From the NCBI GenBank assembly GCA_001899175.1, contig MKVH01000013.1, forward strand, positions 62,001-126,000: a stretch of DNA of 64,000 nucleotides. Reading direction: 5' to 3'. This stretch comes from Candidatus Kapaibacterium thiocyanatum. GTDB lineage: Bacteria; Bacteroidota; Ignavibacteria; Kapaibacteriales; Kapaibacteriaceae. Below the pieces are notes generated by a model that worked only from the letters and a program-made list of their open reading frames with translations, searched no databases and was not told the origin of the DNA. Of this stretch, positions 17,456-24,549 are shown piece after piece (position 1 is the first letter of the stretch; each line of letters begins with the position of its first letter). The translations under genes and the position numbers were made by a program.

Positions 17456-18321
17456 ACATCTCGACCATACGCCGTATCGGCATCATCATCGCAGTGTCGG
17501 CTTCGCTCACGACGTATGCCCTCGGTCAGAACGCAGCGTCGTTCAACGAAGACACACGACCACAGGAGTCGCAACCGGGTACCACCTACGACACCACGCT
17601 CCACACCTATGCGGCCCGCACGAGACTATCGGCGACGTTCGACGTAGGGATGGGATTCCACAATGCCTCGTTCCAGGCCTTGCCCGAAGCGCCATCATGC
17701 TGTTCGGGATACAGCTCGGAAAACGGATCGTGGCTCGGCGGTGCGCTCGGCATGGAACGCAGGATCGACGGTGCGTGGTGGGCAGGTGTCGACGTAGGAG
17801 TCACGGGAACGTCCGTGCTCTTCACCTCGAACCAGTCCACGACCTTCATCATCGACGACGAGCCGACGCCGGGAAGTTTCCGCTTCGAACAGAAGGTGAA
17901 CCTCACCTATCTCACCATCATGCCGAAGGCGGTGGTCGACATCGTCGGTCCATTCCGCGGTATGATCGGTATCGGTCCGGCGATCACCATCGGTACGCAT
18001 CAGACACAGAAGGAAACGATCACGGAGCCGACCAGCGGCGTGATCTTCACATCCGGATCGTCGACGCGTAATGCGTCCGACGGTAGCATCGCATCGGCCG
18101 AAAGTCTTCGATGGCTGGCATCGATCGGCGTGAGTGCGCAGTTCCATATCGATCGGGATCATGTATGGTCGCTTCAGCCGCAAATCGGCTGGACGGCGAT
18201 GCTGGGCAGACCGATCGACGTCGACAAATGGTTCCTGCACACGGCGCGCTTCAGTCTTTCCCTTCTCTGGGCCTTCGACAAGGCACCATACAGAACATCA
18301 TCTCCACTCTTCTCATGGTAA
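17452..18321 (+). CDS. Predicted outer-membrane barrel protein of the surface operon
   Basis: A 289-residue secreted protein whose ATG overlaps the upstream stop by four bases. The signal peptide covers about residues 1-25 (ending YALGQ). The mature part shows alternating beta strands such as SATFDVGMGFHNASF, WWAGVDVGVTGTSVLF and FRGMIGIGPAITIG. It ends in strand-like ARFSLSLLWAF plus a short basic tail. A CC pair lies at about residue 82. The fold reads as an outer-membrane barrel of 8-12 strands. I do not recognise a named family. Coupling to a T9SS cargo gene suggests a shared surface role. Confidence 0.7.
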   Translation: MNISTIRRIGIIIAVSASLTTYALGQNAASFNEDTRPQESQPGTTYDTTLHTYAARTRLSATFDVGMGFHNASFQALPEAPSCCSGYSSENGSWLGGALGMERRIDGAWWAGVDVGVTGTSVLFTSNQSTTFIIDDEPTPGSFRFEQKVNLTYLTIMPKAVVDIVGPFRGMIGIGPAITIGTHQTQKETITEPTSGVIFTSGSSTRNASDGSIASAESLRWLASIGVSAQFHIDRDHVWSLQPQIGWTAMLGRPIDVDKWFLHTARFSLSLLWAFDKAPYRTSSPLFSW

Positions 18322-18326
18322 GGCGT

Positions 18327-19787
18327 ATGAAACGACACCAGATACTTCAGCGCTCCGCCTGGCTGGTATGGCTGGTCATGATCTTCATGACCACATGGGA
18401 AGCACGATCGCAGGGCGTCCCGGAGGCCGTCAACTTCCAGGGCGTGGCCCGTGCAGCCGACGGGTCCCATCTTGCCTCGACGCATGTGCTTCTCCGCCTG
18501 TCCATTACACAGAGCGGTACTCTCGTCTATGCCGAGCGGCACGAGACGGAAACCGACGATCTCGGCCACTTCAACCTGGCCTTCGGAACGGGTCGCGTCG
18601 AAAGCGGAACGTTCACGAGCATTCCGTGGGGCTCCGGTGAACTCACGCTTCGCATCGAAATCGGTGTGAAGGACGGACCACTGGGACTCATGGGAGAACA
18701 GCGCATCCTGAGCGTACCCTACAGCATCTATGCACGTGCATCGATGTATGCGGATACGGCCGGTACCGCGAAGGACTTCTCTTCCACCCTGCCCCCTTCG
18801 AAGGGCGGTACGGGATCATCCGACATGCCCGTCGCCGGAGGTGTCGTCTATGGTGACGGGACACGCTACCGGACGACGGAACGCGGCGCAGCCGGACAGA
18901 TACTTACAGCATCCGAAGACATCACTCCGCGATGGCGTTCACTGCTGGACATCGTCGATGACGCCACGCTCGATAGCCTCGCGGCGAGACTGGCTCCCCG
19001 CCTCGGCAGGGATACGGCCTTCATCAAGTCCGTCATCACGAATACCATCGCGACGAAGATCATACGCGATATCGTCGGCGAGATGCTCGTCGATACGGAT
19101 ACGATCGCCTACGAGACCATCCGGGACAGGCTGCTGGTCGATACGAAGCTTCGCCAGACGATCGAACAGATCGTGGATGCGAAGGTGAGCACGTCGGCAT
19201 GGAGCCTTCGCGGCAATGCCGGAATCGATCCGGCCACGCAGTATCTCGGTACGAGCGATGCACAACCTCTCGTCGTCCGCACCTCCGGCCAGGAGCGCAT
19301 GCGCATTCTCGCCAACGGACGTATCGGCATCGGTACCGATACGCCGACGGAGACACTGACGATCCGCGGATCGCTCGGAATACAAGGACCTCTCATGCTG
19401 AATGGATCATCGGGTAGTGCTGGTGGCATTCTGATGAGCAACGGAGCGAATCAGAGTCCGGAGTGGATTCCGGTCGGACAACCGGGCCAGGTACTCACGA
19501 TGAACGGATCCGGTCGTCCCGTATGGTCGGCACCCGGCTCCGGTCCTGCCGCGTCTCCGATCGCCGGCACCGTCGCCCTGCTCGCCGGACAGACCCTGGT
19601 GACGGTCAACAACGCAGCCATCACTCCGGCATCCGTTATCACGATCACGATGCGGGACCTCAACGATTCGGGGTTCGTCTTCGCACAGATCGTTTCCCAG
19701 CAAGCAGGCAGCTTCAACGTTCGGCTGTCGGCACCCGTTCCGGTAACGGCCAACGCCTCTCTGCATTACATCGCCGTGACGCCGTGA
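18327..19787 (+). CDS. Tail-fibre-like surface protein with N-terminal Bacteroidota module
   Basis: The 486-residue secreted protein starts at ATG 18327, six bases after the previous stop; TAAGG precedes it. After the signal peptide comes GVPEAVNFQGVARAADGS and later ILSVPYSIYAR, a roughly 120-residue N-terminal module that I recall from many Bacteroidota proteins (the NYQAVAR...LSVPYALYA pattern). A central segment rich in valine/isoleucine/aspartate (about residues 205-285) looks helical or coiled-coil. A fibre module follows (YLGTSDAQPLVVRTSGQERM, then RIGIGTDTP), and a compact C-terminal domain. Resemblance to phage tail fibres and trimeric adhesins suggests a trimeric surface fibre, but this is inference. 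Confidence 0.72.
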   Translation: MKRHQILQRSAWLVWLVMIFMTTWEARSQGVPEAVNFQGVARAADGSHLASTHVLLRLSITQSGTLVYAERHETETDDLGHFNLAFGTGRVESGTFTSIPWGSGELTLRIEIGVKDGPLGLMGEQRILSVPYSIYARASMYADTAGTAKDFSSTLPPSKGGTGSSDMPVAGGVVYGDGTRYRTTERGAAGQILTASEDITPRWRSLLDIVDDATLDSLAARLAPRLGRDTAFIKSVITNTIATKIIRDIVGEMLVDTDTIAYETIRDRLLVDTKLRQTIEQIVDAKVSTSAWSLRGNAGIDPATQYLGTSDAQPLVVRTSGQERMRILANGRIGIGTDTPTETLTIRGSLGIQGPLMLNGSSGSAGGILMSNGANQSPEWIPVGQPGQVLTMNGSGRPVWSAPGSGPAASPIAGTVALLAGQTLVTVNNAAITPASVITITMRDLNDSGFVFAQIVSQQAGSFNVRLSAPVPVTANASLHYIAVTP

Positions 19788-19839
19788 CCGCGATCATCCA
19801 GTAGTTAGTTACGGACATTTATTTACCTCGGAGACAGAA

Positions 19840-21054
19840 ATGAAATCGACAGTACTTCTTCGCGCCGCCATCGCCATCGTCGTGGTCATGTTCCTCGCCT
19901 CTTCGTCCACGTTCGCCCAACGGCTCATCCGTGGATCGGGGATAGAACTCGACGATCAAGGCATTGGACCGGCGTTGAATACCATACAACTGCTGACGCC
20001 GTCGAGCTCATCGCTTACGTCATCGTATACCCTGACGCTGCCGACGGGACTTCCGGCTGCGGGTGCGAATGGTCTGCTTCGTTCCAACTCGTCCGGCCAG
20101 TTGTCATGGATGACGGTATCGACGGCCGATAACGGTTCTATTCTTACGGTCGTAGGTGGGGATATCGTCGCTACGAATCCGACATCACTGACCACGCTCT
20201 GGTCCACCGGCGGCAATACGGGATTGACGGCAGGATCGACGAACTTCTTCGGTACGCGCGATAATGTCGGCCTCAACTTCATCACGAACGGTACGGGCAA
20301 TGTCCGTATGTCGATCGAAGCCGACGGTTCCGTTCGCGTCTATCATTCGCTCGAACTCGCTGGCGGGAACACTCCCCTTCTCCTGAACGGTTCGGCCGGT
20401 ACGGCAGGGTACGTGCTCACGAGCAACGGTGCCGGTCTGACGCCGACGTGGCAGGATCCCGCTTCCGGTCCGTTCTGGGCGGTCGGCGGCAACACCGCTC
20501 CCGCAAGCACGCTCCTCGGCAACAATGCCGTGAACGGCGACCTCGACCTCGTCGCCGGTGGTGTGGCACGGTTGAACATCGACGGTGCCACCGGTGCCGT
20601 GACGTTCAACAATGGCCTGCGTCTGTCCGATGGTGGTACGCACAACGCCACGATCAACCCCGCGACGCTTGCCGCCGATCACAACTATCGTCTGCCTAAC
20701 ATCGGTGCCACGTCCACGACGGGTGATGTCGCGGTCGCAAGCGGTCAGGGTACGGCCGGTTCCGTACTCGTATCCCAGGGCGCCAACGCTCCGGCGCAAT
20801 GGCAAACGGTTCCCGCAATGTCGATGGTTCGCGGTATCGCCGATCCCGTCGACGGTTCCTTCCAGATCACGGTTTCTCCCGGCGTGGCTCTTTCGGCAAC
20901 GTCGACGATCATGATCACGCACGTATCGTCCATCGGTGGTGGAGCCTTCGTCTCGACCATCACGCCGGGCACGGCAGGCGTCGCTTCCTTTACGGTCACA
21001 CTGCCCGGTGCTGCCGACGCAAGCGATATCATCCATTGGATGGTTATCCCCTAA
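19840..21054 (+). CDS. Secreted tail-fibre-like repeat protein
   Basis: A 404-residue secreted protein with a signal peptide ending near STFAQ; CGGAGA lies upstream of the ATG. The mature chain is rich in G, N, S, T and A, and poor in charged residues. It has repeated strand-turn patterns such as YTLTLPTGLPAAGANGLL, GGNTGLTAGSTNFFGTRD and LLLNGSAGTAGYVLTSNGAG. The YxLTLP and SNGxGxxPTW motifs recur in the next gene and in the preceding one. A C-terminal region of about 80 residues (from SMVRGIADP) is beta-rich. No catalytic residues stand out. A structural fibre or adhesin is the likeliest role. No T9SS sorting domain is visible at its end. Confidence 0.7.
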   Translation: MKSTVLLRAAIAIVVVMFLASSSTFAQRLIRGSGIELDDQGIGPALNTIQLLTPSSSSLTSSYTLTLPTGLPAAGANGLLRSNSSGQLSWMTVSTADNGSILTVVGGDIVATNPTSLTTLWSTGGNTGLTAGSTNFFGTRDNVGLNFITNGTGNVRMSIEADGSVRVYHSLELAGGNTPLLLNGSAGTAGYVLTSNGAGLTPTWQDPASGPFWAVGGNTAPASTLLGNNAVNGDLDLVAGGVARLNIDGATGAVTFNNGLRLSDGGTHNATINPATLAADHNYRLPNIGATSTTGDVAVASGQGTAGSVLVSQGANAPAQWQTVPAMSMVRGIADPVDGSFQITVSPGVALSATSTIMITHVSSIGGGAFVSTITPGTAGVASFTVTLPGAADASDIIHWMVIP

Positions 21055-21078
21055 CAAGAACATCGAGGAGTTCTGATC

Positions 21079-22287
21079 ATGAAGAAGGAATGGTCCTTGC
21101 GTGGACGTGCAGGCTGGATAATGTGCTTCACCATCGTCATCGCGATGGTACAGGTGCACGACGTTCGTAGCCAGACCACGACACAGAGAATGACGAGATT
21201 GACTCTGGTTGAACAGAACGCTCCGTTCGGGACGGTATCCCTGATAGCTCCGGCAGGTGCCGGATCGTATCAACTCACCATGCCCGCCTCCGCACCGGGT
21301 CAGGGCAGCCTGCTCTATCTCAGCAACGGCAGCGGCCAGCTTGCATGGACGACGGCGCCGTCAGCGAATCAGGTGTTGACGACGAACGGTTCGGGGCAAC
21401 CGACATGGGTGGCCAACTCCACGTTCCTCGGCAACACATGGTCCATCACCGGCAACACCGGCATGGATACGTCGACGCAGTACATCGGTACAACGGATGC
21501 ACTGCCCATCATCGTTCGCACGAACGGCACGGAGCGTATGCGTGTGCGAGAGAACGGTAACGTCGGTATCGGTACGACGGGTAACGCAGTTACCGAGCGC
21601 CTGACGGTATCGGGTGGTAATCTGCTTCTCGCCAATACCGGTACGCGCGCCGAATTGCGTCTCATGGAAGCGTCGGCGAACGGGACCAACTTCGTCGGCC
21701 TTCGTGCACCGTCGGCGATGGCTTCCGACATCACGTATACGATGCCGTCGGGGTCACCCACATCGGGCACCTATCTCAAGGGTGGTTCGACGACGGCGAC
21801 GGATCTCGAATGGTCGGACCTCGGTATTCCTCGTGTCGTCGTCAAAGGTGCCAACGAGGCTCTGGTGAGTACGCTGATCATCGGACAGGGAATCCAGGAC
21901 GACGACAACCTCGTCATTCCCGTTTCCGCGAATGCCGTCTATGTCTTCGATATGTTCATCGCCACGAGCAAGACGGCGGTACTCGCCCTCGGTGACATCG
22001 CCATCCAGTTCGATGGTCCCGCTGGCACCACCGGTACCTTCGGCTACGTCAGCTCCGCTGCAGCTCTCAATCAGGGCGTGGTCCAGGCTCTCGGTATCGC
22101 CACGCCCGGAATCAGTGTAGCGGCGCTGGGTGGGGGCAATATCACATCCATCTACGTCAAGGGAATCATCCGCACTGGCGCCAATGCGGGGAACATCCAG
22201 TTCCGCTGGGGTATGGCCGGTATCGGACTCATCAACACACTGACCGTCTACCAGGACTCGTACATGCAACTCACGCGGATCCAGTAG
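21079..22287 (+). CDS. Secreted tail-fibre-like repeat protein
   Basis: This 402-residue secreted protein starts 24 bases after the previous stop, with GAGGAG upstream. The signal peptide runs to about residue 32. The body shares modules with the two preceding proteins: YQLTMPASAPGQGSLL, GNTGMDTSTQYIGTTDALP, VRTNGTERMRVRENGNVGIG and ITYTMPSG. The C-terminal 140 residues (from RVVVKGANEALVSTLI) form a different, beta-rich domain with NAVYVFDMFIATSK, reminiscent of tail-fibre head or receptor-binding domains. It is the last gene before a strong terminator. Paralogy with 18327-21054 suggests duplication followed by divergence of the tips. Confidence 0.7.
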   Translation: MKKEWSLRGRAGWIMCFTIVIAMVQVHDVRSQTTTQRMTRLTLVEQNAPFGTVSLIAPAGAGSYQLTMPASAPGQGSLLYLSNGSGQLAWTTAPSANQVLTTNGSGQPTWVANSTFLGNTWSITGNTGMDTSTQYIGTTDALPIIVRTNGTERMRVRENGNVGIGTTGNAVTERLTVSGGNLLLANTGTRAELRLMEASANGTNFVGLRAPSAMASDITYTMPSGSPTSGTYLKGGSTTATDLEWSDLGIPRVVVKGANEALVSTLIIGQGIQDDDNLVIPVSANAVYVFDMFIATSKTAVLALGDIAIQFDGPAGTTGTFGYVSSAAALNQGVVQALGIATPGISVAALGGGNITSIYVKGIIRTGANAGNIQFRWGMAGIGLINTLTVYQDSYMQLTRIQ

Positions 22288-22318
22288 GAAGGCCGTACTC
22301 TACCCTATCGATATGGAA

Positions 22319-22346
22319 AAGGGGCATCTCCTGCGAGATGCCCCTT
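22319..22346. terminator. Terminator between the surface operon and ferredoxin-NADP reductase
   Basis: Perfect 12-bp stem AAGGGGCATCTC/GAGATGCCCCTT with loop CTGC, between convergent genes. The A-run on one side and T-residues further on allow termination in both directions. Confidence 0.85.
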
Positions 22347-22410
22347 CGTCGTTTTCATATGTTCGGATCGGATCCCACGGCGCGCGAGCACCGCCGCATG
22401 GGCCATCGAA

Positions 22411-23433
22411 TCAGGCCAGCCCCGCGATACCCGTCACCGTCGTGTACTTGAGTACGTGCTTCTTCTCGGGATGCTGGCGTGCATAGATGACGTTGCATGC
22501 CACGGCCGCTTCGTGGAAGCCGCAGAGGATGAGCTTGAGCTTGTTGGGATATTCGTTGATGTCTCCGACGGCGTAGATACCGGGAACCGACGTTTCGTAC
22601 GTCGTGGGTTCTACCGTAACGGCGTGCTTGTCCAGCGCGAGTCCCCAGTCGGCGATAGGACCGAGCTTGGGAGACAGGCCGAAGAGCGGGATGAAGTGAT
22701 CCATGTCAACGCGCTCGATACGGCCGTCGTTGTGGGTAAGGCCCACTTCCTTCAGCGAACCGTTACCGCCGAGTTCCGTTACCTGCGCATCGGTGATCAT
22801 CGTGATGCGTCCCGCGTCGGCCAGGGCCTGGGCTTTGGCAACGCTGTCGGGAGCGGCACGGAAGGACTGGCTGCGGTGGACCAGCGTCACCTCGCGTGCG
22901 ATGTCGGCCAGGACGATGGTCCAGTCCAGCGCCGAGTCTCCTCCGCCACCGACGATGACGCGTTTGTCGCGATAGAATTCCGGATCGCGGATGACGTATT
23001 CCACGCCATGGTCTTCGAAGTCGCCGATGTTGGCGATAGCAGGCTTGCGTGGCTCGAAGCAGCCGAGGCCGCCGGCGAGGATGATGGTATGTCCTTCGAT
23101 CACCACGCCACGATGGGTCGTGACGCGGAACCGGCCATCGTCGAGCTTCTCCATCGACTCCGCACGTTCGCCGAGCGAGAACGTCGGATGGAACGGTGCG
23201 ATCTGCTTCATGAGGTTATCGATGAGATCGCCTGCCAGGACGGACGGATGTCCGGGAATGTCGTAGATCGGCTTCTTGGGATAGATCTCCGCACACTGTC
23301 CTCCGGGAACGCCCAGATAGTCGATGAGATGGCAATGCATCTTCAGCAGACCGGCTTCGAAGACGGTGAAGAGTCCGCACGGGCCCGCACCGATGATGAT
23401 GATGTCCGTCGTGATGGGTTGTGTTGTCGACAT
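22411..23433 (-). CDS. Ferredoxin--NADP(+) reductase, thioredoxin-reductase-like type
   Basis: The 340-residue flavoprotein belongs to the FNR type found in Bacillus YumC and Chlorobium, which moves electrons between ferredoxin and NADP(H) in the cytoplasm. It has FAD-binding IIIGAGPCGLFTVFEAG (about residues 12-28), GVPGGQCAEIYPKKPIYDIPG (the QC.E.YP...YDIPG signature), an NAD(P) site VIVGGGGDSALDW (about 159-171), and the FAD-closing TSVPGIYAVGDI near 290. It lacks the CxxC redox pair of thioredoxin reductase, which supports the FNR call. A TATCTTTG promoter element lies 30 bases upstream. Ferredoxin genes are not in the window. Confidence 0.9.
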   Translation of the reverse strand: MSTTQPITTDIIIIGAGPCGLFTVFEAGLLKMHCHLIDYLGVPGGQCAEIYPKKPIYDIPGHPSVLAGDLIDNLMKQIAPFHPTFSLGERAESMEKLDDGRFRVTTHRGVVIEGHTIILAGGLGCFEPRKPAIANIGDFEDHGVEYVIRDPEFYRDKRVIVGGGGDSALDWTIVLADIAREVTLVHRSQSFRAAPDSVAKAQALADAGRITMITDAQVTELGGNGSLKEVGLTHNDGRIERVDMDHFIPLFGLSPKLGPIADWGLALDKHAVTVEPTTYETSVPGIYAVGDINEYPNKLKLILCGFHEAAVACNVIYARQHPEKKHVLKYTTVTGIAGLA

Positions 23434-23463
23434 GATGGTACGCTTACGTTGATGTCAAGACTT

Positions 23464-23471
23464 CAAAGATA
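23464..23471 (-). promoter_or_regulatory. Bacteroidota-type -7 promoter element for the ferredoxin reductase
   Basis: TATCTTTG on the minus strand, preceded by CCG, ending 30 bases before the ATG at 23433. Confidence 0.6.
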
Positions 23472-23502
23472 CGGCATTGACGGTGTCGGGAGCGTGCGGA
23501 CG

Positions 23503-24549
23503 CTACCGTTCGCTGGTCGGCTCCACCCTTCCCCTGCCCATCATGTCGCGCATGGAGAGTCCCCCACGCATTTCGATGACGAGGCAGATGCCGCCCGACA
23601 GCAGGGCCGTACCGTAGTTGACGAGCCATGCCAGCACTCCGAAGGCCAGGCCTTCTTCCGGCGAAGCGCCATAGATACGCATGAGGGCCGCCTGGGCGAA
23701 GGATTGATAGATGCCGAGCGCTCCCGGCGTAGGTGCGATCGTGACGCCGATGGCGATGACGACGAGGACGATGGCCCCGTCCACGAAGGAGAAGGCCGGG
23801 TATGACCGTATGGGTAGGGCGAGCCATACGAACCACATGGGGAGGATGTAGAGCACCCATACTCCCGCGCTTTCGATGGCCAGACGGAACCACAGCGATG
23901 GCGTCGTGATCACGGAGAGTCCTGCACGGACGGATCCGAGCATGGACGACATGGCATCCGCCGTACGTGCATGGAAACGACGTACGGTGGCGTCGATCAT
24001 GGCAGGGCCGGCCGACGTGAAGACCACGATGCCGATGAGGACGAGCAGGACGATCAACGGCAGGACGAGGCTTCCGAACAGCATCGTCGGACTGAAGTTC
24101 GGAATGGCGGCCGTGACCTTGTCGTGCTCGATACCAAGCACGAGGACGATTCCGATCAGCAGGGCGATGACGTCGAGGACGCGTTCCACGATGACGCTGC
24201 TGATGCTCGTCGCGAGAGGAATCCCTTCGCGCCTCGAATACACGAAGGGGCGTATCAGCTCGCCCGAACGAGGGATGATCGTGTTCGCGGCATAGCCGAT
24301 CATGACGGCGTTGAATGCCGTCCACAACCCTGTGTCGGGATGGACGGGCTGCAGCAGCGTCTGCCATCGCCGCGCACGGACGAGGTGCGAGAGCAGGACG
24401 CATGGAATGCAGGCGAGCGTCCACCATGGGTCGGCCTGCGAGAGAATACGTGCCATGACGCCCAGATCGGCGATGCTGGCCACATACCACAAGGCCATAC
24501 CGACGATGATGATACCGATGCTCAGACGCAGGCTATTGCTCCGGGCCAT
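23503..24549 (-). CDS. Lysylphosphatidylglycerol synthase/flippase-like membrane protein (UPF0104)
   Basis: The 348-residue integral membrane protein has about eight helices. It carries the family features ARRWQTLLQP (about residue 60), GYAANTIIPRSGELIRPFV (about 85-103), SSVIVERVLDVIALL and APTPGALGIYQSFAQAAL (about 270). These belong to the LPG synthase transmembrane (AglD/MprF flippase-like) family. MprF-type proteins flip aminoacylated lipids; stand-alone members such as this one lack the synthase domain and have poorly defined substrates. Its ATG shares one base with the uvrA stop (TGATG), so it is probably translated from the uvrA transcript. A link to repair is not implied. Confidence 0.85.
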   Translation of the reverse strand: MARSNSLRLSIGIIIVGMALWYVASIADLGVMARILSQADPWWTLACIPCVLLSHLVRARRWQTLLQPVHPDTGLWTAFNAVMIGYAANTIIPRSGELIRPFVYSRREGIPLATSISSVIVERVLDVIALLIGIVLVLGIEHDKVTAAIPNFSPTMLFGSLVLPLIVLLVLIGIVVFTSAGPAMIDATVRRFHARTADAMSSMLGSVRAGLSVITTPSLWFRLAIESAGVWVLYILPMWFVWLALPIRSYPAFSFVDGAIVLVVIAIGVTIAPTPGALGIYQSFAQAALMRIYGASPEEGLAFGVLAWLVNYGTALLSGGICLVIEMRGGLSMRDMMGRGRVEPTSER

